Of a stretch of 64,000 bases of DNA, positions 12,201 to 27,200 are shown piece by piece. Position 1 is the first letter of the stretch. Every line of letters starts with the position of its first letter. The notes under the pieces were generated by a model. It was not told the origin of the DNA, searched no databases, and saw only the letters and a list, made by a program, of their open reading frames with translations. Source of the DNA: Mytilisepta virgata (taxonomy: Eukaryota; Mollusca; Bivalvia; Mytilida; Mytilidae); assembly GCA_028015205.1 (NCBI GenBank), contig CM051519.1, positions 38,235,979 to 38,299,978 of the forward strand, given 5' to 3'. The translations under genes and the position numbers were made by a program.

Positions 12201-15200
12201 TTGTCAACTAAAGTAAAGGTTTTAGGATAATCACGCTGAATTACACATGTCACTAGTGCAGAGAAGCAAGAAAAATTGTATAAATAACATTTGAAAAAAT
12301 ATATTCCTTTATATTAATGGGACTTTCCAACATAAAACAATCAGGTTAATAGTTTGGTGATGTGCAGTAGGTGACTGGGTGGACAGGCTGATGGTTCCTG
12401 AAACAGTAATGAAGAAAAGTCCATTTTTTCTGTAATTCAGACAATTTTTTTTTTTTTGGAAAAATTAGAAGTCATTTATAAAAAGAATAGGTTTAAAAAT
12501 TCTATGAAAATAAAGAATTACGATTTCTTAAAAATGGAAAATATGGCCAAACTGTCAAATTTCAAAGTTGTGGTTATCAATTAAAAAAATGACCGTGAAT
12601 TTGTTTTGTTATATGATAATTGATTTTTTTCTCAAGAGACAATTTTTGAAACATCTGATCTCTGACTTTTGATAATAGACTTTTAAAGAGAGAAAACACT
12701 ACTGTCACAGACTGCAACAATTAGAATTCACTCAGTGTGTTGTTAAATTATTCTAGTTTACAAGATCCTTTGAGAATATTTTACAGCAAATTTAATACAA
12801 AATTAGCAGAATGATCTCTCTTGTATTTCCAGCATTCCTTCACAGCCACAAATTTTTGGTCTTATTAATATGTTACAGGTATGCAGGATGTGTCTTGTAG
12901 TAACCTGGTTAAACTACCACAATATATGCCAGATGACATCAACAAACTGCTGGTATTTGATGGAACTTTTGGACGGATTGAAAACGATTATGAAAGAATA
13001 TCTAAATATAAAGTCAAAACTGATGGTTAGTGCATGTTTTCATGAGGTCACTCAATATTTTATTCTCACTGAAAATGAAATAAATCAGGTGATTTCTTAC
13101 ATTGATGAACCAGTTGATAGCCAAATCCTTGTAAATTGTGAAAGGCAGAAAACAAGGAAAATATGAAAGTAATTTCTTCTTTGATTATAGTTGTAGTCAG
13201 TGAAATATTGAAACATTGATCTATTTAAAGATTCCATACAGACAATTGTGTCAGAGGTAATATTAAGTTCAATACTTTGGACAAAATAGCAATCATTATT
13301 GAATATTTCAAGCTTGATCTGTTTGTTATTTAAATGCTTTTATTAAAGTGGTGATAAATTTTTTTTTTTTGTTTCTTTATTTACATAGATATCAGTCCTT
13401 TGCCAATTTCAAATATAACAGACCAGCTGATGTGTAAAAATCCTGCAATGAAAGTGTTCACAAAAGATACAATACCTAAACGTTTTCATTACTTTTACAA
13501 TAAGAGGATTGGGGATGTTCTGTTAGATATAGAGGACAAATGGCTTGTTACAGAGTAAGTATATATCTATAATCGTATCCCCCAAATTCCTCAAGGCAAA
13601 CAAATGTTTTGGGTGTATAGAAATCATGAGTCCTGGAAGTGAAACTCCTCCGAAATGCACCAGTAGAGTCAACTTAGAATTGAGAGATTGCTCATAGTAC
13701 TTGACTCAATAATTGCTTAGTTAGCTATTATTATGACTTTGCAAGTAATGTCTAACATCATCCTAAAACATTTTGATGTTAGATACCACGATACTGTACC
13801 AGACTTTGGTAATAATATGGTCCTTGCTCTTTTTAAAAATTTATCTGTTCCACTTCAAACCTCAATCATAAACACCTTTTAAGATAAAAATAAAAATTGC
13901 TTTTCAACATGAGTTTCCGAATCATATTATATTTAGTCATAGTTACATTTGAAAAATTATCAAATTATTGATATGAAATCACAAATTTATAACAGAGACA
14001 TTATTTTACAGCACCAATACATTCTGGTGTACTGGTGGTAACCATGGATGGGACAATCTGTATAAGTCAATGCATGTAAGTTTATAACTTCAATACTTTT
14101 TCAGTATCACATCCGTAGCTTTTACTGGTTGTCTGTATATCAAAAATTTATTTAAGCAAGTTATTCACAGTACTTTTTGTGTAATCAACTCCTACTAAGC
14201 TTTATATCCAGATCTTTGAATCTGCAAAATGTTTATGGCTATATTGAAGTTTTGCGTGGAGGAATATGATGTCATTTGAAGAATATTTTCTAAATTTTAG
14301 ATGTTATGGAACTTAATCATTTTTTTTTACAACAATTTTGTGTCATCATCATGAATGTTCCAATTTTATGTAATCAACTCCTCCTACAGCTTTAAATCCA
14401 GATCTTTGCAACTTTGCAGAATGTTTATGGACATACGAAAGATGTGCATGAATGAGTATGATATCATTTGAAGAATTTTTTCCATTTTGTTACAATTAGT
14501 GTTTATGGACACATTGAAGATGTGCATGAAGGAGTAATATCCCATTTGAAGAAAGTTTTCCAGATTTTTCATGTTGTGGAAAAAAATTATATCCCACCTC
14601 ATATTTTCATTATACCTAAAGTGTTTGGTCTTGCTTTTCACATTAATTTTTTTACTAGTCATCATAAACCTAATGGTATAGGTTGGATATTACATGTAAA
14701 CTGGTCTATTTAGTCTTTCACCTATTTATTTTTAGTTATCTCCCCTGAATTTGCTCTCTATACAGTTCATATTTTAAAGAATTTTTACAGATGTGCTGTT
14801 CCTTATATCATTTCTAGTTATCTAAGTGCTGTATATAGACTCTTAATTGTCAAAAATGTATGGTTTTACATATGTTGTATCACCTACACAAAATCTTTAA
14901 GATATTTCTTAATATTTAAGATTAAAAGTACAAAACTTCAATAAAACCTATCTTTACATTATTGCAGGCATTGTTTTTAGCACATGGTCCAGCATTTAAA
15001 CAACAACTAGAAATTCGTCCATTTGAAAATATAGAATTATACAACTTGATGTGCAGTAAGTATCTGTTGCATGTGACATTTATTAGAAAATACCACCATA
15101 TTGCTATATTACCACTGTGTGGCATTTACATTCTGTCTGTCGGTAAATCTGTTTATTTATCTGTGTTCTTTGAAAATGCAACAATTAAAGCCAAAGGTTC

Positions 15201-18200
15201 TTATATCAGTCATCCATGGGTAAAATGAAGTTTTTATTTTGTCATCTGAGTCTACCAGTTCAGCACAAAAAGTAAGACCTAAATATATGAGAGTTTTCAT
15301 TCTGTTGAAATAAAACTTCACAAATGTCTAAAAATAAAATAAGTCTATGGCATTAAATAGATAAAGTTTATGTTATAAGAATTTTTAATGAACCTTATTG
15401 TTAAAAAAAGTGTAAAAAGGCAAATCTGCATAGGTATTTAAGAATGGTTTGTGAAGGCTGTGCATTTAATTACCTAATATAATGTTCTCATTTGATACCA
15501 AAACTTCAACATTAGCATAAGTTACATACTAAAAGCATTGTCATGACAAAAAAAAATTAATTGACTTCTCTTCTATTATGTTTTCAGATATAGCTGGTAT
15601 AGATCCAGCACCTAACAATGGGACACAGGGAACACTACATCACATTTTGTCAAACCCTAAAATTATACCACAGGTTTCAGCAAATACATCCCAGACTTCT
15701 GAAATTGTCCCAGTTCCTATCTGTGGATGTACCTCAACAGTATGTCTCTTTTTAACTGTACATTAAGCTCTTTATAAACTCTGCTATTAGGTCTTAGAAT
15801 GAATATATTAAAAATCTTAATTTGGAAAGTATTTATATGAAGATAAATTAATCTGCAGTGTATTAAATATCCATTGTTAAATTTTCCACTTTTAAAGTCC
15901 AAGGCTGTCATTTACATATTCAATAATTTAACTATCTCAAAGAGATAAATCTTATAATCCACTGATATCCATTTAAGAATCTATATATATCCAGCTTATT
16001 TGAGCATCTTTATCCAAGATTAAAAGCTTATGTTATAATTTTTAATTATGTTTTGTTTTAAACATAGTGTTAATTTTATGGTAAAATTTTGAAACAAAAT
16101 TTTTTTTCAGAATTCATTAGAGGCAACCTTATCTCTTGATAGTTTACTAATGGGACTACCAGTATCGACTTCCATAAAAATGTTTTACAAGTTTTCAGTA
16201 AAGTTTGCCTCAGGATACAGTGAAAGTAGGCCATTATGGACAACCATCTTGTTACCACAGGTAATTGTATACTTTACCTATGTTCAAGGCCTTAGTGGCA
16301 GATATGCTTTTGTCACACTGAGATTGATCTCTCACCTATTAATGCTGAATGATATTTGACTGCATGATGAGCAGTTTTAAGTGGTGTAGGAAGATTCAGA
16401 AATTATATTAAGAAATTAGTTGTAAGCTTATTGAGGCTTTTGATATAGATCATATAAAGACTGTTAACTACTTTTGAAAAAATAATAATAAAATACTTCT
16501 TTTGAAAAGAAATTCATAGATATAACATTTTTTACTCAATAGATGAAAAAAAACCCCAAATGTTCAGGTTTATGTGGCAAGTCTTTCTGGTAGTGGAATA
16601 CCCAATACAACTGTCACATAATCATCCATAAGGTTTTATGAGAATAAGCTCAATAAAACAGTTTTTTGGCTGAAATAAAAGTTGTTACCTGTAGATTTCT
16701 TTCCAGAATCTAACAAGTCCAGTTGACAAATGTTATTTTAATGATCTAAATGGAGTACATACCTGTGATGACTACAAAAATGTGGAAAGAGAAGTTTCAT
16801 TGGAAATGTTATATAATGATGGTAAGTATTTAATACAATTTTTATTGTTCCTGATGCAAAGAATACAATACTGGAATGTAATATAAAGAGGAATTGAACA
16901 GTACACATGTATTTTTAATTGTTGTCCTTCAACCGGATTGTGAGTGTAAGGTATATAAAGTCTATTCTCAAACATTACTTTGCCATTAAAAATTCATAGA
17001 ATAAATAGCATTGTAAAAGCAGAAATTTTTGTTGGGGATTTAATTTCATTTATTTTGTGGTTAATATTATCCACACAAATTAATTCCCAACGAAAAAAGG
17101 CCGCTTAGTTATAAATCAATATTTGTTAAATTTGGAATCCAAGAAATTTTATCTCCACGAAATCATTTTCAGAAAGGAATCCATGAAATTTTAACTCCAT
17201 GAAAATTAGTGAATTTACAGTATCTACATGTATGCATTAATAGTGAAAAAATAATCTACATTAATAGTTTTTATAGTATAATTTTTTCTGCAGCACTGCT
17301 GCAGCAAAGACAAGCTTTAGCACACTGGCAATAACTTTGTACTGAGCCATCTAACCTCTTTCTATGAATGCTTCTGCATTTTTTACTGTTTGCATATTGA
17401 TACAATGTTTGAAAGTAGTGCAGTCTCCATTATCAGGGCCCGTTCAACCTGAACCAGTCTCAGTTGTAGGCTTGTGCATTACCTGGGGACATTTTGATCT
17501 CTTTCTTTTTAAATAGATTTAATTACATAATTTTTGTACAATGCAACTCGTTATAAGCCTTTAATTTCGATGTTAATACAATCCAGAAAGCATGTCTCAA
17601 TGATAGGTCAAGTCCATCACCTAATCTATTAATACGATTCGATGCTGCGTCACATGGGTCAGTTGAAAATTTAAACAAGTTCATGGTCAATATCGGTCGT
17701 CACATAACAGATATGAATTCCCACGCTCAGGTGTGCTGTTGGAGTTATTGATACCGTAATATTTTCATGAATATTTTTGCGTATGACCAAAAAATAAATG
17801 ATTGTTTGTTTCCCCAAACCAGGTGGTATCAAGTTATCAGGTTTGTAGACATCTTTCTAGACGATTTAGTGTTTTTCGGAGAGGGCTTATATAGGTTTAG
17901 CCTGCTGATCAATCTTATTCATGATAACTTTTATGAATAAAATATTGTTATATTAAATAATTATAAACAAATTCGCCTTTAAGACGGAGTTTGCAGGCGT
18001 GCATTTAATCAGATCGCATACAATTCATTGCGCATGCTCAGAAATATTAAGTAGACAGTTCACGGACAATGTCTAAATATAAATTCTCATTATATGAAGG
18101 AAAAAAAATATGCGAAGTGTGCAGTACCCTCTTATTTTAGAATTTGACTCTCACGAAGATCGTTCAGCTATTTTCGACAATTAGTAGAGCAATTAAATTA

Positions 18201-21200
18201 TCTGAACAGGGTTTAGTCGTAATATCGACAATCTGGCAACACAGGGAATTCCTAATTATTGAGCGACCATTTGACTGGATGGGGTGGTTTTGTATGACGA
18301 TATATATATCCAAGAACAAGACTTACCAATCGTTTTTGAAATTATTATTTTTGGAATGACGTTACATCAGAGACATATAAAACATGTCTCTGGTTACATT
18401 TATCAGATTTCGTTCTCACTTTTCCTCGGCAAAAACAAAATAGGCTATATATCGCCAATTTTCCCCGTCTAGTCCCAATACGGGGATATTTCAAAAATGC
18501 ATTCGGAATCTTTAGAAATCTGAAACTGTCTTTTATACTATTCCTTAAATATCCCCGTGTATCTCTGAAACACTGTCTTATATATTGTTCCTTAAATATC
18601 TCTGTGTATCTCTGAAACACTGTCTTATATACTGTTTTTCAAATTTCCCCATGTATCTCTGAAACACTGTCTTATATACTGTTCCTCAAATTTCCCCGTT
18701 TAACTCTTTAATGCTGTCTTATATACTGTCCCTCAAATTTCCCCGTTTAACTCTTTAACACTGTCTGTATGTCTTTTATTTCGTTATTTTCTTCAAATTG
18801 GATTACAATTTATTACGAAATAAATGTCATCAATTGAGATTTATTTTGTTTTGTTTGGTCTGTAGTACTTTTTTTCTTAATGCATATAGTCAAATTGCAC
18901 GTATTTGGTTCTTACAAATGTAATCTTTTGAAAAAATGTAATGATAACAACATTTTTATATGCTTCCTATACGAATACATTTTGTACATAATGGAATAAA
19001 TGTCATTGATTAACCTTTATTTCATTCTAAGATGAAATCTAATTTCGCCGTCTGTTTACAAAATGTAACGTTTCCTGTGCTGGGAATTTTCCTCAAATAC
19101 AATTGAAAACTATTGAAAATCTATCTTTTATCCATTTCATTCGTTCTTGGTCGGTCTGCGGTAGGTCATATCAAATTTCCCGGTTGACGATATAACCAAA
19201 TTCAATATTTGTCCTGAACATCCGTAAGTCTGCCTTTTTTTGGCATACATTAGTTATTTTTCCAAATTGTATTGATTGAAGATTTTATCATACCGTCGTA
19301 TATTTTCCCGCCAGTTTTTGCACAAGATTTTTGTGATCTTGTCAAAGATACATATTTTGACACCCGTCAATTCATGTTACACAACCAAGTTCATAAAACC
19401 CTGACCCATTACTTCAAACAATATACCGAATTCAAGATTATTGTCAATCATTCTCTGGTCTACAGGTGACCCATTTATTTATACTGACACCGATGTTGGA
19501 CAAATTTCATACAAAAATCTTCATCTAGAGAACCACTGAATGGATTGAAACAAAACATAGCATGAATGTTCCTTATGACATTCTGGCCAAATGTTGTTAC
19601 TGTGGTGTCGATCTGTCATCCATGATGACCTTCTGCGGAAGACTTAGTTTAACATAGGACCTTATGAAAAGTACATACAGACAGCTTCTTCTTGAAAATA
19701 TCTGAATGGGTTGAAACCAAACGTGGCATGCATGTTAATGTTAATCTCAAGGTCCCTTATTGATGAACAAATGGAAATATCACGTGAGCGATACAGGCTC
19801 CTTGGAACCTCTGGTTTATTTACTTGCACATGCGATATTTTGGATGCCACTTTCTGCTACTATCTTTAACTTTAATTTTGAAAACACAGAACAAATATAC
19901 AACTTTAATTTTTTTTTTAATCAATTTAATTATCTCTGATGAGATTTAAATTGATGAAATGGTATCAAAGAATTGTATTTCTACCATTGGAGTCAATATG
20001 CCACTGCTGGTGGACTCCAAGTCCCTGTGGATATCCCCAGCTCAGTTGCTAGTATTTTTGATACTACCCGAAACTGATACTGTTACAAAAATATATAATT
20101 TTGCAAAACCTAAGGAGTATCTTCCTCATCCGTAGCTATGTCATTGAAACGTTTTGGCATAACCCCTATTGGTAATTTTGGAAATTTTGAATTGCTCTTC
20201 AACCTTTTGGATTATTGTTTTGGATTTCAACATTTTAGGCCTTCAGCAGAACTGATGAGTCGTAAATCACATCTTGTGCATCAAAATTGGTATCAAAGAA
20301 TTGTATCTCTGATGATTCATAATTCAGAAAGTGACTGTTTACTGTTACACTGTAGAATATGTTATGTTATATGAAGGTAGGGCAGCATATGTAGAAATAA
20401 ATAAAAGAAGACAATTATCGCCGGATGCTTGCAAAGGGAGATAATCCAACTTATGGGTTTGAAGTTTGTAAGCGTAAACTCCGAGTATTGCAAATGGGGT
20501 ATCACTCAGTGAGGTCACTCACATTTCTAGTTATTCATGGATTGTGATGGTCTTTAATCAACCATTCAGCTTATCCATTAGTTGAATTTCTGGTTAAAGA
20601 TATCCGTTCAACATAATTTCTAAATGGAATAGTATGAATGTCTCCAAATTTGTTCAATGATCAATTATTCTATTGCACAATGGTAGATTTGTTGTAAATT
20701 TATTACATGTTAGTGTAGTATCAGCATGACGGTTAGTGCAGTATCTGGAACCCTGTTAAGACTCAAAAAACAATAAGGTATAGGAAAATGAGGTTAGTGC
20801 GAAAAATTTAGGAGCAATGCTGCAGATCAGCACTTCAGTGCTATTTTTCCTTTACAGTGAATCCATTAGGAGGTGATCGCTTTCTAAGTTCAGCTGTACC
20901 TATGTTTGATGGATTCAAAACTGGTATGTTATAATATTATACTTTTACATTTTTTCTACTCTATTTATCTATGTTATCTAAGCCAGTCCATATAATGTTA
21001 TATAGACTGCCTCGTTTTGGCGAGATCGATTAAATTCGATTAAAATCCCAGAAAAGTATAAGGCTTCGCTTCGGTCCATATAATTTTTGTCGGGCGACCA
21101 ACAGGTCCATATACTGCCATATGACCGTCAGTGTCATGAACTATTTGTTAAATAATGTGACATGAAGGTCTGTTTAAATATATTTTACTAATAAATCCTG

Positions 21201-24200
21201 ATAACCACAATAAATCTAGTATGTACATGTTAGAATACTATCTAAGTGTAGAACTTTTATTGCTTATTCTTATTTTACACAGAGATTTACTTTTATTCTA
21301 CAACTGGCCTATTTACTAGCCATATAAAGAGCGTGGAATTTTTTATATTCTTCTACCATAATAGCATAATGTCTTCTGGTACCATATTCTTCACTTGCAA
21401 TGAAAGTTTGTAATGTGCTCTGGTTCACAGTGTTTATTAGTACATGTTATCCCTTTATTACATGCCAAAAATCACTTTCTTAAAATAGACTAGAAATGTG
21501 CCATTTTCATGACCTTTTCCATAGAAGATAAAAATTTATCATTGCAGGATAAAAACAATATATATGTACATTGTCCAAAAATATACAGTTTATTTATACT
21601 TGCTGCAAAACAGGTTAGGAATGTTCAGTAAAACTCACATTTATACCAGTTTCTAAGGCTCATACAAATAAACAGTATATTTTCCAACAATGTACATAAA
21701 TTGTATATTTATCTATTTATATGCACAATTTTTTGCAACTTTGTTTATTACTCAGTAATGGTCCATGTATATTTGCACCATAACAAAAGTGTCTTTGAAA
21801 AAACCTGTATTTGATGATGAAACCACAGTTTTAGTCATGTCAGGATTTTATGTTTAGGTATTTGGGATTATATATGGTTACTGATGAAGGAATACAGTAC
21901 ATATTATGGTAATATTAGTATTACTACAGGACCTGTGTATGATTATAATGGAGATGGTTTAGTGGACCTCTTGTTTGATAATGCTAGGTATGAAATAGTG
22001 ACGTTTTATCATTTGATACACATATTTTGTTTAACGCAACAATCCAGAAGTGGAACTTAGAATACCCTTCTGCATAAAAATTAGCTTTCATTTATGTATC
22101 TTCCCAAGAAGAATAAAAACGGGTATTATAAAGTTGGACAAAATGTCAGGAACAAAATCTGTTGAACCTTTTTCTTAACTTTTGGTCTTTTTATGGCAGT
22201 TATGTAAAACAAGATAGTTATCGCCAGATGCTTGCAAAGGGAGATAATCCAACTTAAGGGTTTTACATGTTTAAAGCTTGTAAGCACAACTCCTCCTAAA
22301 CTGTTCGATGGATTTTGATGAAATTTTATATGATGGTTGGGTATCATATGTAGATGTGCATGAAGCAAGATAATTACCGCTGGATACTTGCAAAGGGAGA
22401 TAATCAAACATAAGGTTTTGCATGTTTAAAGCTTGTAAGTGCAACTCCTCCTAAACTGCTTATTGGATATTTATTACACTTTACACAGTTGTAGTACACT
22501 ACTGCAGATGTACCTGAAGGAATATGGTTGCTGTCCAAAATTTGGAAGGGGAGATAATTCAACTTATACTCTGAAACAGTATTGGTTTTAAACAAACATA
22601 GATATACCAGTATTCCAAAGTTTGAACATTCATAGAATTGAAAGTGGGGGGTATCACTCAGTGAGGTCATTCACAGTTCTAGTTTTCAATAAATCCCATC
22701 ATTGCTTTTCCAGTGCTTTCATGCATTAAGTTTTAAACAAAATCAAAATTTCCACAAATTTCCACAAGTACATCATTAAGGAATAAGATTCAGGTACGTG
22801 CGATACACAGACATTTATATTTATTTTTAGCACAGTAAACAGTAACAGTACTATACTTATGCCAACACATTTCTATGTTATTATGATGAAATGTAAAGAC
22901 CAAGCTGATGACTTCCCTTGTAATATGACAGATGTAGAGGTTCAATCATTCATACTACCACACATACCAACTGCTCAAAACTGTTTGGTAAATATATACT
23001 CCATACTACCACACATACCAACTGCTCCAAACTGTTTGGTAAGTATATACTCCATACTACCACACATACCAACTGCTCAAAACTGTTTGTTAAGTATATA
23101 CTCCATACTACCACATATACCAACTGCTCCAAACTGTTTGGTAAGTATATACTCCATACTATCACACATACCAACTGCTCCAAACTGTTTGGTAAGTATA
23201 TACTCCGTACTACCACACATACCAACTGCTCCAAACTGGTAAGTATATACTGCATACTACTGTATATACTGCATACTACTACACATACCAACAGTTCCAA
23301 ACTGTTTGGTAAGTTTATACTGCATACTACCACACATAACAACTGCTCCAAACTGTTTGGTAAGTATATACTCTGTACTACCACACATACCAACTGCCCC
23401 AAACTGTTTGGTAAGTATATACTCCATACTACCACACAAACCAACTGCTCCAAACTGTTTGTTAAGTATATACTCCATACCACCACACATACAAACTGCT
23501 CCAAACTGTTTGGTAAATATATATACTACCACACATAACAACTGCTCCAAACTGTTTGGTAAGTTTATACTCTATACTACAACACATACCAACTGCTCCA
23601 AACTGTCTGGTAAGTATATACTACAAACTGCAACATGTACTATCTGGTAAGTATATATTCTCACCAACTGCCCCAAATGTGTAAATATATACCACATACT
23701 ACCAGATGTACCAGCTCCAAAATGTCTGGTAAGTATATACTCCATACTACCACACATACCAAATGCTCCAAACTGGTAAGTATATACTACATACTACATA
23801 TCTGTCTGGTAAGTATAAACATGTACAGTGTACTCCATACTACCACATCTAACAACTGATTCAAACTGTCTGGTAAGTATATAGTTCATACTACCAAATG
23901 TATGCAAACCATCTGGTACATATATACATGTACCCCATATTACCACATTTTCAAACTGTGCCAAACTATCTGGTAGGTACTGCTTAATATATACTATTGT
24001 AGGTTTATTCTACATAGTCCCAAATATTCAAATTGTTCTATTATATCTGATAAATGTATACTTCCACATGTACCAGCTGCTGCAAATTGTCTAGTAAATG
24101 AATATCTTTATTAATGTTTTATTGTTTATGTTTTCTGTATGGTGTCAAGCTTGAATCAATTTAAATTATGAAGAAAACAGTTTAAAAGGGACAAGAATAC

Positions 24201-27200
24201 AAAGAAAGCTGTATCTTAATAACATTCAAAAAACCAGTTCTATTTTAAGTCCTGCAATTTTTTTTCATGACAAGGACATTTTGACAGTCTCTTTTAAAGA
24301 TAATATAACCTATATAGATGTATGTTCAACTGTGACAGAGCTTTTTATCTCACCTGGCCCAAAGGGCCATGTGAGCTTTTGTCGGTAAGCTTTTAAATTT
24401 TGATCTTCTCCTCTGAAACCCCTAGGCCAAATGAACTGAAACTTAGTATGAAGCATCTATGGAAGGGCCTTTATTAAGATTACATATTTCGTTCTGGTGG
24501 GACAACTAATATGGCCGCCATGATGAATTCTTATTTTCGATTGGTCAAAATTTAAAAAATCTTCTCCTCTTAAACTGCAAAGCCAACTGAACTGTAACAT
24601 GGTATGAAGCATCTGTTGAAGGACCTTTATAAAGTCTGCATAATTGGTCCTGGTTGGACAGGTAATATGGCGGCCATGATGAATTCTTATTTTTGATTGG
24701 TCAAACTCCTCTCCTCTGAAACCATATAGCCAAATTAACAGATACTTGGTATGAAGCATCTATGGAAGGTACATTACAATTTTCACTGATATTAAATAAA
24801 ATGGATTGATTGTAGGACTGTTCTCTTGAGCCTCTTGTTCTATTTCAGTACAATTTAGATTACTTAAAAGACAATGTTGCCCGGATAAGAGACATTGAAC
24901 TGTTGACAGGGGTGCAGTTTTTCACTCAGATCACAGACCAAGCATTAGCAGCTAGAATGAGGACTTATTTACCGGTAGAACTGTGGTCTACAGAAATGAC
25001 AGAAACATGGTTAGATAAGCCATGTCCTTCACAACTAGAGACTTGCATTACAGAGTAAGTTATCCAAAATTTAAAATACAGCTAATCCAGTGAACTGTAC
25101 AACAATGTATGGTAGAATAAACAGATTTTAAGTTGAAGCAGTTTTCAAAGTTTTGTACAGATCTGTTTACATCAGTGTTGAATGACACAATTTGCAGTGA
25201 TTGAACACAGATCTAATGGAGCAATTCATTAAAAAAAAACCAGCATATTCCTTCAGACAACCTTTTATTCCTATCCAAGAATAGGTGTTAGACTTATACA
25301 ATAGACTCATGCAAATTGAAAACCTAAAGTGTCCAGAAAAAAATGTCTGATTACGGGGGAATATCCAAATGTGTTGTAACATAATTTTTGTCATAGGAAG
25401 GTTAGTCATAAACAAGTCAGACATCGTATTTTCCATGTTGATCCAATTTATATTTTTCTTTTATTCAAGGTTTTCTAATAATTTTCACATTGTCATCCCT
25501 AGCAATCATGTACCTGAAATTGTTTATTTATCTCTTTGATGTCTGTTTTTAGCTACAAGCCACTGATTCTGATATCACTTGATGGATTCAGGGCTGATTA
25601 CTTACTGAGAAATTTTACTCCATATGTTAGGAAACTTAGTCAATGTGGAGTTCATGCCCCTTATATGAGATCGGTTTATCCAACAAAGACCTTTCCAAAC
25701 CACTTTTCTATTGTAACTGTGAGTATACAAGACTTAGAGTTTATGTGAAATGAGAGCAACTCTTTTAGATTAGGTCAATATATAACCAAAATAAATTTTG
25801 GCAAATTTTTATGTAAATTGTCAATATTTTGAGTAATATATTGACTGAATTTTAAATTCGGAGATAATACAAAAGATCACTACATTTAACACAATAGAAA
25901 GCATTGTGGCTTGTTCATTACTTACCTCAGACTTCATATGAACGCTCTGCAATTAGAGTACATACCAAATCATTTCAAGAAATACACATTTGAAAAATTT
26001 AATTTCTATAGAGTAGTGGTGGCAGCCAAACAATCAAAATAAAAAATTAAAAGTCACAAACGTCTTTTAAAATAAAGGGGGAGGGGTTGGCAGCCAAATT
26101 ACCATTTAAGGGAAATTTGTAATGTTTTACTTCGTATGCTTTCTTTGTTATACATACCGCCATTTGTAATTAAACTTTTATTATATAGGGTTTGTATCCA
26201 GAATCCCATGGTGTAATAGACAACAATATGTATGATGATTCCATTGGTACATGGTTTGGAATGAGTAAACCTAATGCCAGTGATCCAAGATGGTGGAAAG
26301 GGGAACCTGTAAGTGGAATCATTTATTTTTATGTTAATGTTTAATTATATTTTGCTACAATGAACTCTCTTACAGTACAAATAAATTATACCACATATTT
26401 CTGCAACTGATTTCTCAATGAAAAACTCAAGAGATTATTAAAATTTTGTAAATTTCTAGTAAGAATTTGGTACATCCCAAAGGTCAACATGGTTCAAACT
26501 TTCAGAAACAAAACTTGCACATATTCAGCAACATTTGTTTGTGGTGATGTCATACTTTATGAAAAAATCAACAAATTGCACACAAAAAATGGAAAATTGT
26601 TCATGTAAAATATTTGAGGCATTTCATCAGTGGAAAAGACAATAATTGACAATTGGCAACAAAAGATAGAGTAATACTTTTAAACTTTCATTTTAATGAA
26701 ATATTTGAGATATTCAAGAAAAAAAAACTTGCAATTTTTAAAAAGAAACACAGGTAGGAAAAGCATCATTAGAAATATATTTGCCAACTTTTAAGATAAA
26801 TTTAGAATTATTTTTTTTAAAGTTTATTTACCTTTTTCATACATTCAACTGATAATCAAATCTATAATTGAAATTTAGAACAGAGGTCAAAGTGGGGTTA
26901 TGACGTCCAGGAACTGATAGTATTATATGATCCCTGTGACATCAAAACACTTTTTTCATTAATACTATAAACTCAGAACTAGATTTCATGTGCCCCCACC
27001 CCTCCCCATTCCCTTTCTTTGAATCTGCTACTTTACTTTTCATCTTGTAGATCTGGAACACAATAAAGAAGAACAATAAAACATCAGCGACATTTTTCTG
27101 GCCAGGATCAGATGTAGAAATTCAAGGTTAGTATATATATTTCTCTGATTCTTACTAGATTTATACTTCTTCTCATTGATTATTTAATGGTAATTAATGT

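Larger units (their letters stand above)
16822..20857. other. 4 kb intron of module B, mostly repeats
   Basis: It separates the exon ending at 16821 from the 66-nt exon at 20858. It holds a 47-bp tandem repeat (18540-18770) and pieces of three dispersed repeat families (19560-19815, 19930-20370, 20390-20530). I found no convincing extra exon; the splice phases close without one. Confidence 0.6.

Noticed and set aside
22950..23650. Long minus-strand and plus-strand open frames (up to 184 codons)
   Set aside because: They arise because the 51-bp unit is a multiple of three and stop-free in several frames. Only the plus-strand exon end and possible extension in the ENPP frame has support.
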